Source of the DNA: Oscheius dolichura
Lineage: Eukaryota; Nematoda; Chromadorea; Rhabditida; Rhabditidae
DNA length: 64,000 nucleotides
Direction of reading: 5' to 3'
NCBI GenBank assembly: GCA_932521035.1
Contig: OW051493.1
Coordinates: forward strand, 434,001-498,000
Position numbers and translations under genes: made by a program. Below the pieces are notes generated by a model. It searched no databases. It saw only the letters and a list, made by a program, of their open reading frames with translations, and was not told the DNA's origin. Positions 54,399 through 64,000 of this stretch are shown here, in pieces. Positions within the stretch are counted from its first letter, which is position 1, and every line of letters starts with the position of its first letter.

Positions 54399-56031
54399 AT
54401 GTTCTGGTTGTTGCTGACATTTCTTGCCTTCTACAGTCAACTGGAGGTTACGGTAGCTCAGAACTGTTCGACGGATGATCGTCTCTGCTCCGCCTGCAAG
54501 GGACTGGGATCGACTGCCTATACAAAATACATCTACACGGCGCCGTTCTGCTCAATTCTCTATCGGATTGATGATCACAACAGTGTCAATGTTAGTTAGT
54601 TTTCCTCATTTTTTGATTACTCATCACATATTTGGAACATATCAAGGAAAAAATTAAAAGTAGTTCCAACCTAAAAGAACACAATTTGTAAAGAATTAAA
54701 AATTGCACCCGTAAAGTCTCGGCAGCTGGATCATCTTTATTCAAAACTGTTCCAAAACTCTGTCACCTTTATTCCGTTGTCTTGCCGATACTTTACGGGT
54801 GCGGGGGATTAGACTATTGAGAATCCCATAAGAAATGGTCCCAAACCTTTTTCAAACGCTTTTTTTTCAAACCTTCCAGAATTTTCATTTACTTTATCCT
54901 TCTCTCCTTCCATAATGACAAGATAGTTGAGATTATGTATGAATCTGCAAGGGAATTGATAAATAAGAGGGAAAACATTAAAAGGGAGAGAGAAAAGAAA
55001 GGGGAAAGGAAGGAGACGAGACGACGAATGACCCCGGTTTGGCTGCCGGACGGATGACTTTTTCAGCCGATTGGCGACCTGAACTAATTTTTCAAGATCG
55101 ACGACTGGGGGGAGATGGAAAGGGCTGAAGAAAATAGTACGTTCAGGGGTTTTCGGAATAAAGCAGTTTTATGGGGGAGTTTCAAACAGTTTCAAACGCG
55201 GAAGAAGAACTGAAGATTAATCGGGGGCAGATTCTTTAATCACCAGGACAAAACAAAAATAAATTGATTTCTATTATTAGGGATCTTGAGAAGACTAATA
55301 TCTTCTTCTTCCTTTCTTCCTTTTAACGGATTCGCGAAACCCAAAATAACGAAAGTAACGATAGAACTGCATTTCTACGAGGGCCTTACGCATTTTACGT
55401 TTGATTTTATTGGATGATGATTGCAGAAGACGCAGTGATTGCTCGTTTATTTCTTTCTTTAAATGGATTCAAGGAAACAATCGAAAAAAAACAAGACGGA
55501 AGCTCGAGTAATCCATATTTTGATAAACCCCGAACTTGTCTATAATGAGTGTCGTTCCTTCCTATTTCCAATCTTTATAGAGCCCTCGAAACACCGAACA
55601 AAAAAAAATTGGAGCGATAAACCGTAAGTCAGGACCATTGGAGTTTTCCATTGATACAGTTTTTTCTATACCACGGACCAAAAAAAGGGATTTTTGATAA
55701 TATGCCTTCTCCATCCTGTGGTGCAGTGATCTCATTCCTATAGTTCTATTTTTAATGGGTTCAAGAAACAAAAAAACGAGAACAAAATGAAATTTCGGCG
55801 AATTCCTTCGCCCTGAATCCAAGCTTCACATATCGTTTTATTCTACTTCTTCCACTTTATGGCGTCCTCACAACACAGGGAAGAACAAACTACGTCCAGA
55901 ATTTTGCAGACGAGGGGCGCCGAAAGAAGGGAAAGGATTATTTCCTCTACCCGGCGGCTAGCCAAACCCGGCGTTTCATTGTCATTATACCCGGGTGGAG
56001 AGAGTGCGGCGGCCGGCCGGCGGACGATTAA
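54399..56031 (+). CDS. Small secreted protein, two visible exons
   Basis: Exon 54399-54590 encodes a signal peptide (MFWLLLTFLAFYSQLEVTVA) and a Cys-containing segment (CSTDDRLCSACKGLGSTAY). Exon 55879-56031 encodes TNYVQNFADEGRRKKGKDY and IVIIPGWRECGGRPADD before a stop; the two join in phase to 114 residues. The second exon is assigned from its acceptor (ACACAG), phase and protein-like composition, but an overlapping ATG frame (55859-56041) exists and an exon between could be missed. The 1.3-kb intron carries a foldback element and a dispersed repeat. The acceptor TCACCCAG five bases before the ATG suggests trans-splicing. Family not recognised. Confidence 0.5.
54704..54802. repeat. Foldback element (secreted-protein gene intron)
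   Basis: Left arm GCACCCGTAAAGTCTCGGCA and right arm TTGCCGATACTTTACGGGTG plus C. The centre matches that of the copy at 31061-31158, including GATCATCTTTATTCAAAACT. Confidence 0.92.
55207..55295 (+). repeat. Dispersed ~90-bp repeat, second copy
   Basis: Near-identical to 50057-50145: AACTGAAGA, GGGGCAGATTCTTTAATCAC, TTGATTTCTATTATTAGGGA. The flanks differ completely. Confidence 0.9.
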
Positions 56032-56112
56032 CGAGCCCTAAAACAACCAGTAGCAGATGACCCCCATCGGGGCGGCGGCAGCGGCGGAGACGGGAAGACA
56101 GCCATTTTCCCC

Positions 56113-59100
56113 ATGATCCGATTGCTTCTTCTTATTCTCAGTATTGCTATTCTCTCGGTTGACAGCCAGGACACCCTGTCTAGAGAGGAAAACGAGCAGA
56201 ATGAGAAATTTCGGACTCTAAAGACCGACATCCAGCTGTCACCCAGTGAAACACAAGAATTACTGGAAATATTGAAAGGAAAGCACATTTCACCTACGTC
56301 CAACAAGAAGAAAAGTAAGTGGAGATATTTATTAAAATAGTGAACTATAGGAAAATTGGTGGCTAATGATCCGGAACCGGTTACTGTATCGTCGGACAAA
56401 ATAACTTCACAGGAAACGAAGAGACCGCTGCTTGGACCAGGAATTGTGGTAGAGGATGAGACAAAGGTATGAAATAGAAAGAAAAACAGCTCAATTCTGT
56501 GGTTAGAATAAGATTTTGGGGAATATTTGTCAGAAAATTACTTGGCACGAATGCCGCTTGATGAAACCTGACTAATATATCCTCATTGAAATTTCCAAAA
56601 ACGAATAAACAAATCAAATTCGAACGTTTTCGCTTATTATTGCTCTTGTGCATTACCATTCATCCCAATGCCTAAACTTTATTGCTGCACCGAACCATAG
56701 AAAATACGAACATTCTCCAAGAACAGCTTTGATTCTTTCAGTTCTGGTACAGAATCAAATAATGGCATAGTCTGTAAAAACTGTTTTTTATTTTATTTTT
56801 GACCTGGTTATGGAAATCAGTGTATCTTTCACGTAGTTTAGAACATAAATCAACTCGAAGTTTTGAAAATTCAATCGTTTGCCATTTATGAATCAAATTG
56901 GGATTGCTAATGTATCAAGGGGCAGATAAACGATAGAATTTCATTGTATCCCGCTGACTCGATGGAAAGCGCTTCTAAAACCAGTGATTTGTGAGTGAGA
57001 ACAGCCGGAGAAGAGGGCAACGGTAGGAAATAATCGGGAACAGAGCTCAATTTTGGTGTTAGAATAAGATTTTGGGCAAATAGCTGTGCAGATAAACCTC
57101 AGTGTGAATATAGCTAATATCTCCGCATTGAAATTTCTAAAAATTAGAGAAAGTGAGAGTATTTTCTGCCATAATGGGAAAAAATTAGTTATTGGAAGAA
57201 CTTTTTATGAGTTTACTATCATTCATCGCAGTTTCTAAACTTTATGGTGCTCCCGAAACGTAGAAAATACAAACCTTCTCCAATTACAGAGCTTCCGCGT
57301 TTTTTTTTCTTTCAGTACTGGTCCAGGATGGTGTAAATCAGTGAAGAAAGTGCAAATCAAACATTTTGAAAGAGGTGCAAAACACATTTTTAGTTTTTTC
57401 TCTATATATGGATCGAATGTAAATATCACCCAAGCTAGGTAATAAAGTCAACTTGAAGTTTTGAAAATCCAATCGTTTGCCATTTATGGATCGAATTGGG
57501 ATTGATAATGTATCAAGGGGCGGATAAAAGATAGAATTCAAATGTATCCCACTAAGTCAATGAAACGGACAAAAACAGCGATTCGTGAGCTCTAAACAGC
57601 CGGCTTTTAGACGAAGGCTCAAGTGTCCTTTCATACTGTAGTTTGCTTAGACAAAAGCTCGGTAGAGGACGAGACAAAGGTATGAAATAAGGAGGAAAAG
57701 CAGCTCAATTTGGTGTAAGATTTTTAGCAGAAAATTTGGCAACCCACGACTAGCCTAATGAGCATTTTATGGAAACTTGGCTTCGCTCATTGAAATTTCC
57801 AAAAAATTAGAACGTATTAGAGTAATTTATTCAAATATAACTCTTGTAGTCTATTTGGACCCCCACAGCCGATATACCTAACACTCGTTATTCCCAATTT
57901 TTAATATTTATGGCGTTCTCGGAACAAAAAAAAAAACAAACAGATTCTCTGTCAGTAGAGGCTCTGTTTCTGTGTTCTTCCCTTCAATTCCGGTCCTAAA
58001 ATAGGAGAACACTGCGAATCAGGCATTTTTTTTTCATTTTGAAAGTAGGATAAAACATTTTTAGTATATATCGAGGATTCAGCGTAATTATCGCCCAGGC
58101 TAGGGAATACAGTCAAATTGAAGCTTTGAAAATCCAAAGTAATGTAATTTCTGGATCGAATTGGGATTGATAATGTATCAAGGGGCAGATAAAAGATACT
58201 ATTTCATTGTATCCCACTGATTGTGTGCAAAGCTGCTAAAAAAGGTAAAAACACCGATTCGGGAGCTCTAAAGAAACAGATTACTGTACACCGTTCTCTA
58301 GTTCTTCTTTTCTATGTTCTGTGAATCTATTAAAAACTAAGGCTAAAGAGTGTGAGTTATTAGAAAGTCCTTTTGGATTGAAATTATCCACTTTTTTGTT
58401 TGACTACTGGTATATGGCGGTGCAATGGTTGCTGTCTTTACTTTACTTCGGGCCATATCTTCCATTTTTCAGAATTTACCCATATTGGAGCCGATAAATG
58501 AGCTAATGGAGCCGTCTTTTACCACTACTGTATCAATTCCCATTCCTGAAACCACTAAAAATTTCGAAACTGAAATTCTCCTCCCAGCCGACCAGGAGCC
58601 GGCTACCGTAATCAATCCACCTCCCAAAAAGTTGAAATTACGAAAAATAGCCGTGAATACTAGAGGTTTGTCCGTTTTTTCCTCTCCAAAATACCGTAAT
58701 TTCCCTTCAGAATCCCATTTTTTCAAACTACGGAGTGATGATTCGAAAAAAGTGAAACGGCGCCTAATCAAGGAGCAACAGAAATTTGGAGAAGATTTCC
58801 AGGAAACTTTTAAAAGTTTAAAGGAGGAACAGAAGAACGGAACCAAAAGGGAAGGAGTGGTGAAGCCAAGAAAGGAAAAAAAGCCGATTTTGAGTGGTGA
58901 AACGTGAGATTTTTCATATAAAAACAGCCACAGGCGCCACAGTTAGACAGCGCTGTGGCTGTGGTTGTTGACTGTGGCTGCTGGCTGTGGCTCCCAAAAA
59001 CGTCAAATTTCAGAAACGCCACAATCCACACACCGGCTACAGCAATTCTTCCCCCGCTCCTAAGAAAACCCCTTCCAATTTCCCCAATTATAGTGAGTAG

Positions 59101-59272
59101 TTGTGTGAACTGTGGCTATTTTTCTCCCATTTTTCAGGAGAAGGAACCGCTCCTTTCGTTGATCCTGATCCGAAATGGCCGGGTACTTTCCCTCTCTAAG
59201 AAACAACAACACCACGTGGATATGCTTCTCCGGTGGGGAATAACTCCATTTTTGAATTCTTGTTCCGTTTAG
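56113..59272 (+). CDS. Secreted, largely disordered charged protein
   Basis: Exons 56113-56314, 56351-56466, 58473-58665, 58711-58903, 59014-59092 and 59138-59272 join in phase to 305 residues. A signal peptide (MIRLLLLILSIAILSVDS) is followed by a helical charged part (SREENEQNEKFRTLKTDIQ), a Pro/Thr-rich part (SFTTTVSIPIPETTKNFETE), a strongly basic part (KKVKRRLIKEQQKFGEDFQE) and a final HHVDMLLRWGITPFLNS. No known domain is seen. Intron 2 is about 2 kb because its sequence is repeated three times, including the end of exon 2 (see repeat entry). Intron 4 contains a TGTGGC microsatellite. If the basic segment is processed the product could be a peptide precursor, but no clean dibasic repeat pattern is visible. 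Confidence 0.6.
56450..58270 (+). repeat. Three tandem copies of an exon-intron junction
   Basis: Copies start near 56450, 57020 and 57665 and are about 600-660 bp. Shared landmarks: CAGCTCAATT, CATTGAAATTTC, AATTGGGATTGATAATGTAT and CAAGGGGCAGATAAA (at about 56922, 57519 and 58181) and TTCATTGTATCCC. The third copy still carries GTAGAGGACGAGACAAAG followed by GTATGAAATA, a copy of the exon 2 end and its donor. Confidence 0.88.
58948..58994 (+). repeat. TGTGGC-type microsatellite in an intron
   Basis: Imperfect repeats of CTGTGGCTG-like units (GCTGTGGCTGTGGTTGTTGA, then CTGTGGCTGCTGGCTGTGGC) lie inside intron 4 of the preceding gene, close to its 3' acceptor. Confidence 0.8.
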
Positions 59273-59894
59273 GACCCTTCTATCAGGGGAGGAGACGATA
59301 AAAGGAGAAAAATTTTAATTTTGGGCATAGAGAGAGGGAGGGAGTAAGCTGCAGTTGAAGAATATGGGTTATTTGTGTAAGTGATCTTGAAAATTAACCA
59401 CGTATAAATGTTTTTAATGAAGCAGTGATAATATTTCTTGATTGCGATGTAAAACTGTCAATAGGTGCATTTGAAATGGTTCACCAACTCTATAAAGAGA
59501 ATGGAAGGCTACCCACTTTGGTTTATTGAGAACAGGCACTCTTTATGTTACCATCTGGACGCAGAATAAATCCTTTTCTTTCCTGTATTCATCACTACAA
59601 CATCAATCTAGCTGAAACTAGATATCGCTTCGTACATAGCTTTATGCTTTCAATCAATCAGTAAACGTATTTCTGCTTCTCTAGGCGAGAACACATTCTC
59701 GAAAAAGCACCTCTCTCCCCAATTACCTGACGCAATATCTCGTTCCACCCTCAAATCTTCTCCCCCCAAGGCCACTTGGCACTCGGTCCTCATCCCGTTT
59801 TTTCGTCGCTCCATAATGGCCTCCTCGTCCTCGTCGCACCTCCTCGGCCGGCTACATAAGCCGGTCGCCCGTTCCTCATCCCATATTCCCAACC
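59273..59894. other. Collagen promoter region
   Basis: No gene is supported. The last 100 bases before the collagen ATG are GC-rich; GGCCGGCTACATAAGCCGG at about 59842-59860 is a near-palindrome around a TATA-like TACATAAG, about 35 bases upstream of the ATG, and may be the core promoter. Confidence 0.45.
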
Positions 59895-61346
59895 ATGGTT
59901 TCCACCCGTGAGGCCGGGATTTTAGCCTGTGGGTCTTCTGTAGCCGCCTTGGTACTGTGCCTTCTCTATATTCCTGCTCTCGTCATGAAGATTCAGGATA
60001 TCAATGAGCAGGTGGGTTTTTTTAAAACAAATTTCAGCTGCCGAGATTTTACGGGTGCAGCGCGGGGAAATCCAGGCTGATGGTTTCCGCGCCGCCGCAC
60101 CCGTAAAAACTCGGCGCCTGGAGCTTCCTTTTGTTTTCCGCGGTCAAATGCCATTCCGCTCTTCTGCCGAGATTTTACGGGTGCAGCGGAGCTGCAAATC
60201 TCAGAAAAACAGCCTAATTTAACCAAAAATTCCAGCTAAAAGTGGATTCCGACGAATTCAAAGCAATGGCCGATCATACCTGGTCGGAGCTGACCAAAAC
60301 CCGGATTATTATGGGCAGACCGAAACGTCAAGTCGGCTACGAGGGTGGCGGAGCCCCGCCACCAAAAAAGACGTACGCCCTTCATGGAGCCTACATGAAA
60401 CCGGACGCGTTCGTGGAGAGTGCCCCCACTTGCAGTAAGTCTCTTTCCAGGGGGATACAGACAAAAAACTCGTTTTCTAGACTGTCAGGCAGGGAATTCT
60501 TGCGCTGCTGGACCGCCGGGCGCCCCGGGAAAACCAGTAAGTTTCGCCGAAAATTAGCAACATTCTTTAGGGTCTGGACGGCGAGCCAGGAGCTCCCGGC
60601 ACCCCTGGAGCGCCAGGAATGGCCGGAATTGCTCCCCCAGTCACTTTAGACCCGAATCAAGGCTGCCGGGTCTGCCCCCATGGACCTCAAGGCCCCCCTG
60701 GCTCTCCTGGAGAAGCCGGTCCCGTTGGTTCTGACGGTCTGCCCGGAAATCCTGGCCGTCCTGGAGAGCAGGGAAGAGACGGCTATCCCGGTAGGACCCA
60801 ACCGCTCCGGATTTTAGATTACGGTATTTTAGGCCAGCCGGGAATCCCTGGAGAGGTTGGAAAGTCTGGAAAAGTTGGAGAACAAGGCCCCCCTGGACGG
60901 GATGGAATTAGAGGAGCTAAAGGACCACAAGGACCCAAAGGAGAGAGCGGACCTCAAGGACAACGCGGCCCACCCGGCTATCCAGGACGGGATGGAAGCA
61001 GAGGCTCTGATGGAGACCACGGACCCACCGGACCACCCGGAAATCCAGGAATGCCCGGAGAGAAAGGCTCCCAGGTATATCTGCCTCAAAAAATGGGATT
61101 AAAAGTAAATTTCAGGGAAATATCGGAGCAGTTGGCCAGCCCGGAGCTGACGGATCCTACTGTAAGTGTCCTGACAGGAACAAGGCCTCCGCAGCCGTGG
61201 AAACCCAGCCAAGTTATGAACCACAGGTAGAAATAATCTAGGAAAAGAAAAAAAAAAGGTATTTCCAGGCCAATTCTTATGAGAAACCGGCAGCAGCTGT
61301 TGAAACCCCCCGCAATCCTTATAGGAAGTGGAAATGGCTTCAGTGA
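59895..61346 (+). CDS. Cuticle collagen
   Basis: Structural protein of the nematode cuticle. Exons 59895-60011, 60236-60434, 60481-60536, 60571-60790, 60833-61074, 61116-61226 and 61269-61346 give 340 residues. An N-terminal hydrophobic anchor (SSVAALVLCLLYIPALVM) and the conserved nematode collagen N domain (DINEQLKVDSDEFKAMADHT) precede a furin-type cleavage site (GRPKRQ). Gly-X-Y repeats run in three blocks (starting AAGPPGAPGKPGLDGEPGAP, QGPPGSPGEAG and QPGIPGEVGKSG), separated by cysteine-bearing breaks (GCRVCPHG) that form inter-chain disulfides. The tail has SYCKCPDR and ends RKWKWLQ. Secreted by hypodermis and built into the cuticle. AATAAA at 61359-61364. Intron 1 contains three foldback arms. 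Confidence 0.95.
60037..60184. repeat. One and a half foldback elements (collagen intron 1)
   Basis: A solo right arm at 60037-60058 is followed by a full element at 60095-60184 (left arm GCACCCGTAAAAACTCGGCG, right arm TGCCGAGATTTTACGGGTGC). Together the three arms fill most of the 224-base intron. Confidence 0.92.
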
Positions 61347-61930
61347 TTCTATTAAAGCAATAAAAATGGTCATCAACAATTTGTAGCGCAAATTGAGTAA
61401 TTTAGACTTTTTTATGTACCATTGAGTGGCTAAAAACTTTTTATTTTCTAATGGAATCGTTTCTGTGAATTTAAATAAAACTTTCGAGTTTCAAAAGCAA
61501 ATAATGGACAGTGATGGAAAAATATAACGACCTCCTAGGTTTCGAGCAAAAATTAAAAGAAAAAGGAAGTTTCCATCCGAATTGGAAACAAGAAAAAGGG
61601 AAGAAAGCTGTCAACCGTGACCGCGAGAAAGAAAGAACGATTTCCGGATTTTGATCCCAATCTAATTCGACTGCCTGCCATCCATCTTCTTGTACATGCC
61701 GTTATGTCATTTCTACTATTACTTTTCTCTTTCTCTTTCTTTCTTTTCCTCTAAAACCAATATAGAAATTCCAGCTCAAAACTTTAGATTGAAATGTGCT
61801 TCAAAGTGCCAATAAAATGGAGAAAAAGGGGTTCTGCAATCGTATTCTCATTTTCTTGATTCATCTCGTATTTTTCGAACAAAATGCGCCTAAAACACTT
61901 TTGAAATTATGCCATTTTTAGTGAAACGTC

Positions 61931-62505
61931 TGACGGCTGGCCAACCCTCTCCCTCACCGCATCCAAAAACTCTGAGATATCACGGAAAATAGAGTTTTTG
62001 AGGTGAACATAGCGTTTCTCTCGATAACTCAGCAATTTTTTATTCTTATGGAATATAACCTATACCAGCTTGTCCGCCATAAAATTCTGAACAATATAGA
62101 CATTAAAGGAACAGTCAGGGACCCTCGGTTTGAGCGCAGTGGTCCTGTGGCGACTGCGCTCACAAGTCCCAATGTCCCCTGTCTTTGGCGCGCTTTTGAA
62201 AATTGAACGCGCCGACGGTTTTAGCGTATTTTTTCTAGTTTTCTTGATATGCTTTCGATTGTTTATGAGCAATGGCATCAAAATAATCAAAATAAACTAT
62301 TAAAAAAATAAGGAAATGTGTAAAATGCGCATGAGCGAATCATCCATTTCCCGGGCTTTCTCAAAGCCCGCGAAAATCTACAGTCAACTTCCCAGGTCCC
62401 TGACTGTTCCTTTAAAAAAATAAGCAAGATCGAATTATTCGAGCGCGGCGCGCATTTGGTGAGTTTTTGGGCTCGGTGAGGGAGAATGTTGGCCCTGACG
62501 GCTCT
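61931..62505. mobile_element. Inverted-repeat element interrupted by another MITE
   Basis: Ends TGACGGCTGGCCAACC, TCTCCCTCACCG and CCAAAAACTC (61931-61972) recur inverted at 62461-62505. Its inner text TATACCAGCTTGTCCGCCAT, AAAATTCTGAACAA and TAAGCAAGATCGAATTATTC matches the right half of the element at 28000-28325, but is split by the insertion at 62102-62415. Confidence 0.85.
62102..62415. mobile_element. AAAGGAACAGT-family MITE nested in another element
   Basis: Left ATTAAAGGAACAGTCAGGGA and right TCCCTGACTGTTCCTTTAA are inverted. The interior includes TGAGCGCAGTGGTCC and GCGACTGCGCTCAC. It splits the host element between CTGAACAATATAG and AAAATAAGCAAG, which are continuous in the relative at 28250-28290. 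Confidence 0.92.
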
Positions 62506-63703
62506 GGAAATAAATAAGAATATTTTTAGTGAAACAATATCGCTATTTCTTGTTCTCTCCACAAGGTTGTATACTAATTTTTCGGCGCCCGTTAGTAAAA
62601 AAAAAACATTTGCTAAAAATTGAAATGAATTGCTGCCAATGAACGTTTTGTGAAACATGCAACTTGATTTTTGTGGAAAAAATCCGAGTATGGAACTCGA
62701 GCAATGGTGATGAACTTTGGAATGGCATAAATGAGATTGTTGAAACAATAACAACACTATAAACAATCTCTAATCGAAGAAATGTTTTGAGCTGTCTATG
62801 AAAACAGGAAGTAAAATGAAATGCCTTACTGGTTCTCCAATCTCTTTCCTGTAGCTTGTTCAAGACGTCATATCATTCTTCCATTTGTACAGACCTTTAC
62901 TTCACTTTCATGATCTTCTTTTGGAAATTTGGAATTTTTGATCGAGAAATTATTAGTTCCCAGTTTGTATTGCAATATCAGACGAAAGTGACAAGCCGTA
63001 AATACTGTAATTGGAACATTTTCAAAAAATTTCCCCGTTATGTTTCTTTTATTTACTTGAAAAATCAATGAATTGTGGATAGTTTCGCTGTGAGGTTATA
63101 AAAATATTTTTCGGTTCTTCTGTACTTCTGCATTTCCACTATTCGCCGCTTCGATTCAATTTCTTCTCATTTTATTGGTCCAAATAAGCCCCTTCAAATT
63201 TGACAATTTCCTCATTTTCACCGTTCACAAGTAAGAATTTATAATCCTTTAAGTTCCGCCCCCATTGGTGATAAAGGTTGAACCGTTATAAATAATTTCA
63301 ATGAAAATCTCAAAACTTTAAAATTGTGTGAAATTGATTGTTTCAAATTCTCTACAAAATTGGGAGCATGGCAGAATTTTGCTGCGTCTAACTTGGTCGC
63401 CACTGTTCCTCTCTCCTCTTCTTCTCTTCCTGCTTCCCCCTTTCCCTTCCCGATTTCTTGATCCACGCCCGATCCCCGCGGCCGCCGCCTGTGACCAAAA
63501 CAATTCGTCCTCATCGTTTATGCTAATGAGACGACTGGCAGACGGCCGCCGATCATTTCATGCCGACTTTTTCTATAGGGATAACTTGAAATCGAGGAAG
63601 CTGACTGCCCCCAACGCGAGAGATTGAGTCAAAGAAGAAGAAGAACAAGGAGGAGTCACTCCCATCCCCCGTCTCCTACCGCCTGGTCAAGAAGTTCCGA
63701 AAT

Positions 63704-64000
63704 ATGTTAATTTTATTCGTTTCCCTGGCTAACTTTATATTCCTCCGGTCAGTTTCCTCTAATTTATTTATAAAATAGGATAAAATTTACAGAGCAGATG
63801 ATAGAAATCTCCATATTTCACAGCCAATGCCTCCTGGTAAGGACCGTTCCCTTTTTTTCAAAATTCAGCCACCGTTAGACAGCCAAGGGTCAAAAATTGC
63901 TATTTCCTGCGGGCCCGCACCCGTAAAATCTCGGCAGCTTGGAGAAAAGTTATGTAACAGGTTGGAAATAAAAGAAATTTGGGCTGCCGAGATTTCATGG
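63704..64000 (+). CDS. 5' end of a gene with a signal peptide
   Basis: ATG at 63704 opens MLILFVSLANFIFLR, a likely signal peptide. The first exon ends at 63747; a second exon 63793-63836 (ADDRNLHISQPMPP) joins in phase and ends at a GTAAGG donor. The rest is beyond the window. The intron that starts at 63837 already contains a foldback element. Only about 29 residues are visible, so no function can be given, and the start could be internal to a longer gene. Confidence 0.45.
63917..64000. repeat. Foldback element at the window edge
   Basis: Left arm GCACCCGTAAAATCTCGGCA starts at 63917; the right arm GCTGCCGAGATTTCATGG begins near 63983 and is cut off by the end of the window. Confidence 0.88.

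Larger units (their letters stand above)
61347..63703. other. Intergenic region with nested transposons
   Basis: Collagen 3' UTR, then no supported gene. Two nested elements occupy 61931-62505. The stretch 62510-63700 is AT-rich without recognisable features except GC-rich sequence at about 63480-63550. Confidence 0.55.

Noticed and set aside
63328..63627. A 99-residue open frame with a hydrophobic stretch
   Set aside because: It lies over low-complexity C/T-rich DNA with no splice or family support and overlaps equally long frames on the other strand.

Overview
The window is nematode nuclear DNA, most likely a Caenorhabditis species. Genes are split by many short introns with the worm acceptor TTTTCAG. 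They include cuticle collagen, receptor L-domain and C-type lectin families. From memory, the sphingosine kinase and choline dehydrogenase homologues both sit on cosmid C34C6 in C. elegans, so this may be conserved neighbourhood. All gene models were assembled by hand from splice signals and reading phase. Thirteen multi-exon models close in frame from start to stop codon (one more has two readings at its 3' end), but none has been compared with a database.

Layout: 1-3.3 kb is gene-free repeat DNA ending in a tRNA-Met. 4.0-16.6 kb is the conserved core: sphingosine kinase (+), a small secreted Cys-rich protein (+), then three minus-strand genes in close head-to-tail order (choline dehydrogenase, eIF3d, mitochondrial malonyl transacylase) that look like an operon. 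18.7-20.8 kb is a tyrosine phosphatase. 21.7-35.5 kb holds two large paralogous receptor L-domain membrane proteins on either side of an unrecognised multi-pass membrane gene and a minus-strand REEP/TB2-DP1 gene. 37.7-42.1 kb is a DOMON-cytochrome b561 reductase. 42.1-46.7 kb is mostly repeats with two weak gene candidates. 46.7-48.9 kb is a membrane-anchored C-type lectin-like gene. 49.6-50.0 kb is a candidate small gene. 50.9-53.6 kb encodes a protein kinase fused to a kelch domain, with EFG in place of DFG. 54.4-59.3 kb holds two secreted-protein genes. 59.9-61.3 kb is a cuticle collagen. The last gene starts at 63.7 kb and runs off the window.

Repeats are the other main story. (1) Short foldback elements (79-99 bp) have near-constant 22-bp arms starting GCACCCG but mostly unrelated centres; eleven two-ended copies and four lone ends are visible, mainly in introns. 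(2) A MITE family with AAAGGAACAGTCAGGGACC-like ends has at least six copies; one supplies a splice acceptor to the kinase-kelch gene and one is nested inside another element. (3) tRNA-derived SINE-like elements lie in introns of the second receptor L-domain gene. (4) There are several local tandem duplications inside introns.

Functionally the genes are mixed: lipid signalling, translation, mitochondrial fatty-acid synthesis, choline oxidation, ER shaping, iron or ascorbate-type transmembrane redox, cuticle and surface receptors. Apart from the three-gene minus-strand cluster I see no evidence that they act together.
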